A stretch of 64,000 nucleotides of DNA. It comes from JAYRSJ01 sp041920215 (lineage in GTDB: Bacteria > Pseudomonadota > Gammaproteobacteria > Burkholderiales > Burkholderiaceae_C). The stretch covers positions 62,001-126,000 of the forward strand of contig JAYRSJ010000004.1 of the NCBI GenBank assembly GCA_041920215.1, written 5' to 3'. A program made the position numbers and the translations under genes. Position 1 is the stretch's first letter; every line of letters begins with the position of its first letter. This document shows positions 26,448 to 33,216 of this stretch, one piece after another. The notes below the pieces were generated by a model. The model did not search any database. It was not told the DNA's origin and saw only the letters and a list, made by a program, of their open reading frames with translations.

Positions 26448-26481
26448 GCCGAGATCCGGCCTGCGACAGCGCATAAACGCA

Positions 26482-26509
26482 AAAGGCCAGCACTTGCGTG
26501 CTGGCCTTT
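26482..26509. terminator. bidirectional hairpin terminator
   Basis: A 12-bp stem, AAAGGCCAGCAC (26482-26493) and GTGCTGGCCTTT (26498-26509), with loop TTGC. It terminates the GGDEF/EAL gene (plus strand, followed by TCTTGTCT) and the tRNA-Leu transcript (minus strand), whose CCA end lies only 6 bases away. Confidence 0.85.
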
Positions 26510-26515
26510 CTTGTC

Positions 26516-26600
<85 letters not shown>

Positions 26601-26642
26601 TTTTCTTTGCTGTCCGACTGCTGTCTCGCAATGAAGAGGCCG

Positions 26643-26653
26643 GACTATAGCAT
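26643..26653 (-). promoter_or_regulatory. extended -10 promoter of tRNA-Leu
   Basis: On the minus strand ATGCTATAGTC contains the extended -10 TGCTATAGT (TATAGT at 26644-26649). Transcription would start near 26636, about 36 bases before the mature tRNA. The identical 11-mer occurs in front of tRNA-Phe (45594-45604). No good -35 is visible. Confidence 0.65.
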
Positions 26654-26711
26654 GTGATTTTCAGAAATCCAGGCCTAACCCCGGTTTTTCTACAAGTTTT
26701 TTGCAGGCGGC

Positions 26712-27728
26712 TCAGACGGTTGCGGCCTCGCCGCTGCGGGCGGTCATCTTGAAGATGCCGGTGGCATTGCCGGCATCGAAACCCAGGTCCAGCCCGCTGG
26801 CGCTGCGCTCGCGCTGGATGAACTCGTGGAAGGAGCCCGGTACCTCCAGGGTCACGACCTGACCCTCATGCAGGAACTGGCGCCGGACCTGGGCGGCGCG
26901 CAGGGCCGTCTGGCGTATGCGCCCCGAGGCCGAGACCTCGATGCTGTCCTTGATCGGGCGGCCCAGTGCACGCTGCAGGCCGGCCACCGCCGCCACATCG
27001 GCGACCCGATCGGTGGCATGGTTGAAGACATTGCCCTCGGTCGCGATCCAGGCCATCTCGGCCGATTCCAGCAGCAGGGTCTGGTAGTCCTCCAGGCTGA
27101 ACAGGCCATGCTGGCGGCCGAAGCAGCGCAGCAGCTGCGGCAGCAGGGCCAGGGCCGCCGCCCAGGGCAGGCGCTGGTCGCGCGCCAGCTGCTCCAGCAG
27201 GCCGAGCTCGCGCGGCCCCAGCGGGTCCTGGGCGCTGGCCAGCACGCGCGTGACGGCCGCCTGGAAGCTGGGCGAGAAGGCCTCGGGGTGCAGCTCGGAG
27301 ACGAAGAACTGGGCAATGTCCTCGGGCAGGTCCTGGTGGCGCCAGGCGCGGCCCGTCATCCGCAGCTTGGGCAGTGGATAGGTCTCGGCCAGCGCAAAGC
27401 CCAGCGGGCGCAGCACCCGGGTGATGGCGGCCTCGCCGGGCGGCAGCGCGCCGCTGCTCCAGGCCACGGTGCGCAGAGCGCCATGGTCGAAGCAGATCTT
27501 GGCGCCGACGCGCTGGCAGTCGGCCAGATAGGCCTGGGCCGCCGGCACCCGTCGGGTGACGTCCAGGAACAAGGCCATATTGAGGGCCTGGGCCAGCTCC
27601 GCGCGGCTGACGCTTTCAGTCAGCGGCTGCAGCAGCGCGGGGGTGATCTGGAGCTGGGCAAAGAGGGTGTCGGCCTGAGCCGCGCCCACGGCGCTGCTCA
27701 GCAGGCGGTGAACGCCACTGTCTTGCAT
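26712..27728 (-). CDS. hglS: 2-oxoadipate dioxygenase/decarboxylase (DUF1338, HglS-like)
   Basis: A 338-aa DUF1338 protein. HglS converts 2-oxoadipate and O2 to D-2-hydroxyglutarate and CO2 in lysine catabolism, using Fe(II). The presumed metal ligands are visible: His82 in FDHGALR, His237 in FNHAT and Glu302 in FHEFIQR, with Arg86 four residues after the first His. The spacing closely follows that recalled for Pseudomonas putida HglS (H70, R74, H226, E294). This copy lacks the longer C-terminal part of the about 460-aa Pseudomonas enzyme. It is the third gene after lysine 6-dehydrogenase and aminoadipate semialdehyde dehydrogenase, which supports the pathway role. Confidence 0.88.
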   Translation of the reverse strand: MQDSGVHRLLSSAVGAAQADTLFAQLQITPALLQPLTESVSRAELAQALNMALFLDVTRRVPAAQAYLADCQRVGAKICFDHGALRTVAWSSGALPPGEAAITRVLRPLGFALAETYPLPKLRMTGRAWRHQDLPEDIAQFFVSELHPEAFSPSFQAAVTRVLASAQDPLGPRELGLLEQLARDQRLPWAAALALLPQLLRCFGRQHGLFSLEDYQTLLLESAEMAWIATEGNVFNHATDRVADVAAVAGLQRALGRPIKDSIEVSASGRIRQTALRAAQVRRQFLHEGQVVTLEVPGSFHEFIQRERSASGLDLGFDAGNATGIFKMTARSGEAATV

Positions 27729-27791
27729 GGGGAATCCTGTTGAAAGCCGGCGCAGGCCGGCCCCGCGGTTGAGCGGGCCTGCGCTTGGGAC

Positions 27792-29309
27792 TCAGATATC
27801 GAACTTGACGCCCTGGGCCAGCGGCAGTTCGCGCGAGTAGTTGACCGTGTTGGTCGTGCGGCGCATATAGGCCTTCCAGGCGTCGGAGCCGGACTCGCGG
27901 CCACCGCCGGTTTCCTTCTCGCCACCGAAGGCGCCGCCGATCTCGGCGCCGGAGGTGCCGATATTGACGTTGGCGATGCCGCAGTCCGAGCCGCTGGCCG
28001 ACATGAAGGCCTCGGCCTCGCGCACATCATTGGTGAAGATGGCCGAGGACAGGCCCTGGGGCACCTCGTTCTGCAGCGCGATCGCCTCGTCCAGGCTGCG
28101 GTACTTCAGCGTGTAGAGGATGGGCGCGAAGGTCTCGTGCCTGACGATCTCGGTCTGGGCAGGCATGCGCACCAGGGCCGGCACCGCATAGAAGGCTTGC
28201 GGGTACTGTTCGGCCAGCGCGCGCTCGCCGCCGCTGACCTGCCCCCCCTGCGCGCGTGCGGCGGCCAGGGCCGACTGCATCGCGTCGAAGGAGGCCTTGT
28301 CGATCAGCGGGCCGATCAGATGGCCGGCCTCCATCGGATTGCCGATCTTGAGCTGGGCGCGGGCGCGGTCCAGACGCGCCACCAGCTCGTCATGAATGCT
28401 CTCATGCGCGATCACACGGCGGGTGGTGGTGCAGCGCTGGCCGGCGGTGCCATAGGCACCGAACAGGATGCCGCGCACCGCCAGGTCCAGGTCGGCGCTG
28501 GGGCTGACGATGATGGCGTTGTTGCCACCGAGCTCGAGCAGAACCCGGCCGAAGCGCGCCGCCACCCGCGGCCCCACCGCGCGGCCCATGCGGGTCGAGC
28601 CTGTGGCTGAGACCAGGGCCACCTTGGGATGGTCGACCATGGCCTCGCCGACGGCCGCGCCGCCGTTGAGCAGCTGCGAGACGGCAGCCGGGGCCTGGCC
28701 GCCGGCAGCGTTGTAGCGCGCCAGCGCGCGCTCGAACAGAGCCTGGGTGGCCAGCGCGGTCAGCGGCGTCTTTTCGCTGGGCTTCCAGATGCAGGCATCG
28801 CCGCAGACCAGGGCCAGGGCCGAATTCCAGGCCCAGACGGCGACGGGGAAATTGAAGGCCGAGATGATGCCCACCACGCCCAGCGGCAGGTACTGCTCCA
28901 TCATGCGGTGGCCGGGGCGCTCGCTGGCAATGGTCAGGCCATGCAGCTGGCGCGACAGGCCGACGGCGAAGTCGCAGATGTCGATCATCTCCTGGACCTC
29001 GCCCTCGCCCTCGCTGCTGACCTTGCCGGCCTCGATGGACACCAGGCGGGCCAGGTCGGCCTTGTGCTGGCGCAGCTCCTCGCCGAACAGGCGCACCAGC
29101 TCGCCGCGCTTGGGCGCCGGCACATTGCGCCATTGCAGAAAGGCCGCGTGGGCCTGCTCGACCGCCGCGGCCATGGCCGCGGGCGTGGCTTCGTGGACCG
29201 CGCCTATGGTGCTGCCGTCGATCGGCGAACGCACGGCGAGCGTGCCGCCGGTATAGGCCGAGGCGGCCACGCCCAGGGCCTTGAGGGTGTCGGTGGTTTG
29301 GATATTCAT
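27792..29309 (-). CDS. amaB: L-2-aminoadipate 6-semialdehyde dehydrogenase (ALDH7 family)
   Basis: A 505-aa aldehyde dehydrogenase of the antiquitin (ALDH7) group. The general base Glu is in LLELGGNNAI and the catalytic Cys in GQRCTTTRRVI, a motif diagnostic of this family. The NAD-binding region is FNFPVAVWAWN, and ANVNIGTSGAEIGGAFGGEKETGGGRESGSDAWK near the C-terminus is also typical in its parts. It oxidises aminoadipate semialdehyde (in equilibrium with piperideine-6-carboxylate) to 2-aminoadipate. It sits between lysine 6-dehydrogenase and the oxoadipate dioxygenase. A GGAG ribosome site precedes the ATG. Confidence 0.92.
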   Translation of the reverse strand: MNIQTTDTLKALGVAASAYTGGTLAVRSPIDGSTIGAVHEATPAAMAAAVEQAHAAFLQWRNVPAPKRGELVRLFGEELRQHKADLARLVSIEAGKVSSEGEGEVQEMIDICDFAVGLSRQLHGLTIASERPGHRMMEQYLPLGVVGIISAFNFPVAVWAWNSALALVCGDACIWKPSEKTPLTALATQALFERALARYNAAGGQAPAAVSQLLNGGAAVGEAMVDHPKVALVSATGSTRMGRAVGPRVAARFGRVLLELGGNNAIIVSPSADLDLAVRGILFGAYGTAGQRCTTTRRVIAHESIHDELVARLDRARAQLKIGNPMEAGHLIGPLIDKASFDAMQSALAAARAQGGQVSGGERALAEQYPQAFYAVPALVRMPAQTEIVRHETFAPILYTLKYRSLDEAIALQNEVPQGLSSAIFTNDVREAEAFMSASGSDCGIANVNIGTSGAEIGGAFGGEKETGGGRESGSDAWKAYMRRTTNTVNYSRELPLAQGVKFDI

Positions 29310-29340
29310 GCCGTGATTCTCCGCTGAAGCGCTGCGACGA

Positions 29341-30438
29341 TCAGCCGATGCTCTCGACCTGACGCGACTGCTGGTAGGCCTTGCCGAAGCGGTTGGCCAG
29401 GAAGGCCGGCAGCTCGACCTGCTCCTGGCGGATGAAGCCGCTTTGCGGCAGCTTGCCCTCGCGGAACAGATCGACCGCTGCGCAGATGCCGGCGGCGGTG
29501 GTGATCTGGATGGCCGACAGCGGGTTGGCCTCGTCGCGCTCGGCGAAGATCTTGCGGGCGAACACCTCCTGCAGCAGCGAACCGTTCTTGATGCCCGAGA
29601 CGGTCACGAAGACCAGCACCACGTCCTGCATGGTGGCGGGCATGCTCTTGCGCATGATGTCCTTGAGCTTTTCCTGATCGCTCTTCAGGCCCAGATCGGA
29701 CAGCAGGAACTGCATCAGGTCGCGGTGGCCGGGATAACGCACCGTCTTGTAGTCCAGGCTGCGCACCTTGCCGGCCCAGGTCTCGCACAGCGTGCCCAGG
29801 CCGCCCGAGGTGTTGAAGGCCTCGTACTCGGTACCGTCCAGCGAGAAATGCTCCAGGCCCTCCAGCGGCAGGGCGCTGATCAGCTCGCCACCGTGAATGG
29901 CCTCGCAAGGGTGGCAGTACTCGTTGATCAGGCCGTCCACGCTCCAGGTCAGGTTGTACTTCAGCGCATTGGTCGGGAAGGCCGGCAGCGCGCCGACGCG
30001 CATCTGCACATCGCGCACCTCGTCGAAGCCCTTGGCCAGATGGTGGGCCACGATGCCGATGAAGCCCGGCGCCAGGCCGCACTGCGGCATGAAGGCGGTC
30101 TTCGCGCCCGCGGCGATGCGCTTGATCTCCTTGGTGGCGGCCACGTCCTCGGTCAGATCGAAGTAGTGGCAGCCGGCCTCCAGCGCCATATGGGCGGCGG
30201 TGATGGCCAGGTGATAAGGCAGGGCGTTGACGACAGCGGTCTGGCCGCGCAGCGCCGCGGCCAGGGCGGGCTTGCTCTCGGTGTCGACCTGCTGGGTGCC
30301 AATGCCCTCGGCCTTGAGCTTGTCCAGCGCGGCGGCGCTCTTGTCCATCACCGTGACCTGGTAGTCACCGCTGCCGTGCAGCAGGCGGGCGATGGTTTGT
30401 CCGATATGGCCGGCGCCCAGCAGTGCGATCTTCATCAT
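29341..30438 (-). CDS. L-lysine 6-dehydrogenase (saccharopine dehydrogenase family)
   Basis: 365 aa. The N-terminal Rossmann motif is ALLGAGHIGQTIA with an Asp following beta-2 (VMDKS), which suggests NAD preference. The catalytic half resembles saccharopine dehydrogenase/lysine 6-dehydrogenase, with CHYFDLTEDVAATKEI and MPQCGLAPGFIGIVAHHL. It would deaminate the epsilon-amino group of lysine to give aminoadipate semialdehyde, exactly the substrate of the next enzyme. It is the first gene of the operon. The AGAGGAG site precedes two consecutive ATG codons (30438 and 30435). Distinguishing it from other saccharopine-dehydrogenase-like enzymes rests largely on context. Confidence 0.85.
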   Translation of the reverse strand: MMKIALLGAGHIGQTIARLLHGSGDYQVTVMDKSAAALDKLKAEGIGTQQVDTESKPALAAALRGQTAVVNALPYHLAITAAHMALEAGCHYFDLTEDVAATKEIKRIAAGAKTAFMPQCGLAPGFIGIVAHHLAKGFDEVRDVQMRVGALPAFPTNALKYNLTWSVDGLINEYCHPCEAIHGGELISALPLEGLEHFSLDGTEYEAFNTSGGLGTLCETWAGKVRSLDYKTVRYPGHRDLMQFLLSDLGLKSDQEKLKDIMRKSMPATMQDVVLVFVTVSGIKNGSLLQEVFARKIFAERDEANPLSAIQITTAAGICAAVDLFREGKLPQSGFIRQEQVELPAFLANRFGKAYQQSRQVESIG

Positions 30439-30529
30439 GATGGTCTTGCTCCTCTTGTGCCCCTGGCGAAGGGACGAATCAATGAATGCGCGCAGTCTAG
30501 GCAGGGTGATGGTCGAAATAAAGGATGAG

Positions 30530-30564
30530 TTCGACGAATAGCCAGCATGTTCTGACGATTCGTC
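30530..30564. promoter_or_regulatory. candidate Lrp-type operators in the divergent lysine promoter region
   Basis: The 163-base divergent gap (30439-30601) holds a palindrome GACGA-T-TCGTC (30554-30564) and a related dyad TTCG-A-CGAA (30530-30538). Their GACGAA/TTCGTC half-sites are about 22 bases apart, roughly two helical turns. A weaker dyad TGCG..CGCA follows at 30571-30585. Multiple phased sites are typical of Lrp/AsnC regulators; the divergent Lrp gene is the likely binder. Confidence 0.55.
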
Positions 30565-30601
30565 ATAGGATGCGGACGTTTCGCATCAATCTAGGGTTTG
30601 T

Positions 30602-31048
30602 ATGGAGAACACCCCCAAGGACGCGCTGGACCGCCAGCTGATCACCCTGCTGCAGGCCAATGCGCGCGAGAGCAGCGCCACGCTGGCACGCAAACTGGGC
30701 GTGGCGCGCACCACCGTGGTGGCCCGGCTGGCGCGGCTGGAGAGCAGCGGGGTCATCGTCGGCTACACCACCCGGCTGGGCAGCGCGGCGGGCGAGGCGG
30801 GGGTGCAGGCCTTTGTCGGCATCACGGTGCAGCCGCGCGCAGGGCGCGAGGTGGTCAAGAAGCTCGGCAGCTTTCCCGAGCTGCGCCAGCTGGCCTCGGT
30901 CAGCGGCGAGTTCGACTACATGGCGGTGCTGCGCGCCGCCTCGACCATGCGTCTGGATGCGCTGCTGGACGAGATCGGCGATATCGAGGGGGTGATCAAG
31001 ACCACCAGCTCGGTGGTGCTGGCGCTGCGGGTGGACCGGCAGGCATAA
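30602..31048 (+). CDS. Lrp/AsnC family transcriptional regulator
   Basis: A 148-aa regulator with an N-terminal HTH (LDRQLITLLQANARESSATLARKLGVARTTVVARLARLE) and a C-terminal RAM ligand-binding domain (about residues 70-145, ASVSGEFDYMAVLRAA). It is divergent from the lysine catabolic operon, and phased palindromes lie in between, so it probably controls that operon in response to lysine or an intermediate, likely as an octamer (family knowledge plus inference). No strong ribosome site is seen; AGGG lies a few bases before the ATG. Confidence 0.92.
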   Translation: MENTPKDALDRQLITLLQANARESSATLARKLGVARTTVVARLARLESSGVIVGYTTRLGSAAGEAGVQAFVGITVQPRAGREVVKKLGSFPELRQLASVSGEFDYMAVLRAASTMRLDALLDEIGDIEGVIKTTSSVVLALRVDRQA

Positions 31049-31089
31049 CTCTTGCGTTACTGCACTCACCTCACGAGGAGTGCACCACC

Positions 31090-31251
31090 ATGAGCACCGC
31101 CAGCAGCGTCCGCCCCCATCATCATCAAGCCAGCCCGGTCGGCGCCAAGGCGCTGACGGCCATCAAGGCGCTCGCCCTGGTGGCCGCGGTCTGGGGCCTG
31201 CTCTATCCCGGCCTGCTCTGGGGCCTGGAGCAGCTGCTGCACGGCGCCTGA
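31090..31251 (+). CDS. 53-residue single-TM protein of unknown function
   Basis: A short reading frame with a good ribosome site (GAGGAG about 10 bases before ATG 31090), 41 bases after the Lrp gene. The N-terminal third is polar with a His cluster (RPHHHQ), followed by one hydrophobic helix (about residues 25-47, containing VWGLLYPGLLWGLEQLL). The YPxLxxGLxQ-like part recalls the N-terminal TM of KdpC, but no kdp genes are nearby and the match may be chance. It could be co-transcribed with the Lrp gene. No function assigned. Confidence 0.6.
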   Translation: MSTASSVRPHHHQASPVGAKALTAIKALALVAAVWGLLYPGLLWGLEQLLHGA

Positions 31252-31275
31252 GCCCACGGCGCGCCGCGGCGGCCC

Positions 31276-32502
31276 TCAAGCGGCCAGGCCGAAGGGATCG
31301 TCGATCGAGGCCATGGGCCGGCTGAACCAGCGCGGGCCCTGGGCCGTCATGCAGACATGGTCCTCATGGCGCACCCCGAACTCGCCGGGCAGCACGATCA
31401 TCGGCTCGTTGCTGAAACACATGCCCTCGGCCAGCGGCGTCTCGTCGTTGTCGACCAGATAGGGCCATTCGTGGATGTCCAGGCCGCAGCCATGGCCGGT
31501 ACGGTGCGGCAGCCCCGGCAGCGCGTAGCCCGGCCCCAGGCCGGCCGCCTCCAGCACGCGACGCGCGGCCCGGTCGGGTTCACGGCAGGGCGCGCCCAGC
31601 TGCGCCGCTTCGAAAGCCGCCGCCTGCGCCGCCTGCTCCAGATTCCAGACCTGGCGCTGGCGCGCACTGGGCCTGCCGAACACATAGCTGCGGGTGATGT
31701 CGGACAGATAACCCTCGACCCGGCAGCCGGTGTCGATCAGCACCATGTCGCCGCGCTGCAGCGTCTGCGGCTCGCGCACCCCGTGCGGGAAGGCGGTGGC
31801 CGAGCCGAACAGCACGATGCAGAAATAGGAACCGCCTGCCGCGCCGACGCGGCGATGCGCCGCATCGATGAAGGCCGCGACCTCCTGCGTCGTGATGCCC
31901 TCATGCAGCATGCTGGCCGCGGCACGCTGTACCGCCAGGGTCAGGTCATGCGCGCGCTGGATCAGCCCGATCTCGGCCGCCGATTTGCACATGCGGTCGG
32001 CGGCGGTGATGGGCTGGGCATTGACCCAGGCCAGACCCTGGCGCTGCAGCCCGTCGACGACGAAGAGCGGCATGTCCTCGCTGAGCGCGAGGCGCGCCGA
32101 GCTGACCACACCGAGCTCGCCCAGCATCCTGCGCGTCAGCGCATAAGGGTTCTCATGCTCCTGCCAAAGCTGCAGCGGCAGCGGCAGCACCATCGCGTCA
32201 CGCAGGCTGCCGGCCTCGAAGGCCGGGGCGATCAGCTGGGGTTCGCCCTCGGCCGGGATCAAGGCCGCCACCATGCGCTCGCTGGGTGACCAGACCAGGC
32301 CGGTGTAATAGCGCAGATTCGTGCCGGCCTGCAGCAGCAGCGCCCCCAGGCCCAGCGCGCGCAGCCGCGCCTGGGCGCTGGCGATGCGGGCACGGTACTC
32401 GGCGACCGTGATCGGCGCCACCGGCGCCAGCGTGGCGCCCAGCCGCGTCAGGCCGTCCAGCGCCTCGGATGCACTGCATCCACCCACACCCAGAGTCATC
32501 AT
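31276..32502 (-). CDS. M24 family metallopeptidase (Xaa-Pro aminopeptidase-like)
   Basis: A 408-aa creatinase/aminopeptidase P-fold enzyme. The N-terminal domain (about residues 30-170) is followed by the pita-bread catalytic domain. The five metal ligands are visible: Asp in LIDTGCR, Asp in LSDITRS, His in RTGHGCGLDIHE, Glu in FSNEPM and Glu in RHEDH. It cleaves N-terminal residues preceding proline, or related substrates. No signal peptide is evident. The GGAG site precedes two ATG codons (32502/32499). An A/T-rich TATATTA lies just upstream of the start. Confidence 0.9.
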   Translation of the reverse strand: MMTLGVGGCSASEALDGLTRLGATLAPVAPITVAEYRARIASAQARLRALGLGALLLQAGTNLRYYTGLVWSPSERMVAALIPAEGEPQLIAPAFEAGSLRDAMVLPLPLQLWQEHENPYALTRRMLGELGVVSSARLALSEDMPLFVVDGLQRQGLAWVNAQPITAADRMCKSAAEIGLIQRAHDLTLAVQRAAASMLHEGITTQEVAAFIDAAHRRVGAAGGSYFCIVLFGSATAFPHGVREPQTLQRGDMVLIDTGCRVEGYLSDITRSYVFGRPSARQRQVWNLEQAAQAAAFEAAQLGAPCREPDRAARRVLEAAGLGPGYALPGLPHRTGHGCGLDIHEWPYLVDNDETPLAEGMCFSNEPMIVLPGEFGVRHEDHVCMTAQGPRWFSRPMASIDDPFGLAA

Positions 32503-32613
32503 GCTCGCTCCGTCGACTAATATATCAACAGCATTCTAGACCCAGTCCAGCGAGGTTGGGCCGCTTCGCGTACAAAGCAGGCCATTGCCCCCGCGGCGCT
32601 CACAGCCCAAGCC

Positions 32614-33192
32614 ATGAGCCTGTTGATCCTCGGACTGCTGATCTTTCTCGGCGTGCACTCCGCCCGCATCTTTGCCGAGCCCTGGCGCCAGCGCTGCATC
32701 GCCCGGCGCGGCGAAACGGTCTGGAAGCTGGGCTATAGCGCACTGTCCCTGCTGGGCTTCGTGCTGATCCTCTGGGGCTGGGGCCAGGCAAGGCTCGCGC
32801 CGCAGCTGCTGTGGACCACGCCCAGGGGCATGGCCCATGCCGCCGCGCTGCTGACGCTGCTTGCCTTCGTGCTGCTGGCAGCCGCCTATGTGCCGCGCAA
32901 CCATCTGAAGGCGCGGCTGCGCCATCCGATGGTGCTGGGCATCAAGACCTGGGCCCTGGCCCATCTGCTGGCCAACAACACGCTGGCCGATCTGCTGCTG
33001 TTCGGCAGCTTCCTGCTCTGGGGGGTGTTCAGCTATCGCGCCGCGCGCCAGCGCGACCGGGCCGGCGCCACAGCGCCGGCGGCCGGCACCGCCCTCGGCA
33101 CGGGGCTGACCCTGCTGCTGGGCGCGGCCGCCTGGGCCGGCTTCGCCTTCTGGGCCCACGGCGCCTGGCTAGGCGTGCGGCCCTTGGGCTGA
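32614..33192 (+). CDS. NnrU family membrane protein
   Basis: A 192-aa polytopic inner-membrane protein with about 6 hydrophobic segments. Diagnostic stretches of the NnrU family are LGVHSARIFA near the start, KLGYSALSLLGFVLI, YVPRNHLKARLRHPM and KTWALAHLLANN. The His/Asn residues in those loops are conserved. NnrU was first found next to denitrification genes, but no nitrite or nitric oxide reductase genes are in this window. It stands alone. Confidence 0.88.
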   Translation: MSLLILGLLIFLGVHSARIFAEPWRQRCIARRGETVWKLGYSALSLLGFVLILWGWGQARLAPQLLWTTPRGMAHAAALLTLLAFVLLAAAYVPRNHLKARLRHPMVLGIKTWALAHLLANNTLADLLLFGSFLLWGVFSYRAARQRDRAGATAPAAGTALGTGLTLLLGAAAWAGFAFWAHGAWLGVRPLG

Positions 33193-33216
33193 GCGCGGCC
33201 CGCTGCGGGCTCGCCC

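Noticed and set aside
24174..26474. Long minus-strand open frame opposite the PAS-GGDEF-EAL gene
   Set aside because: The plus strand carries intact GGDEF and EAL motifs; the antisense frame has none.
30439..30601. Possible lysine riboswitch before the lysine operon
   Set aside because: The gap is only 163 bases and is dominated by short palindromes; the large conserved L-box fold is not present.
33198..33210. Short GC hairpin GCCCG-CTG-CGGGC between the NnrU and lipoprotein genes
   Set aside because: Only a 5-bp stem with no T tract; too weak to call a terminator.
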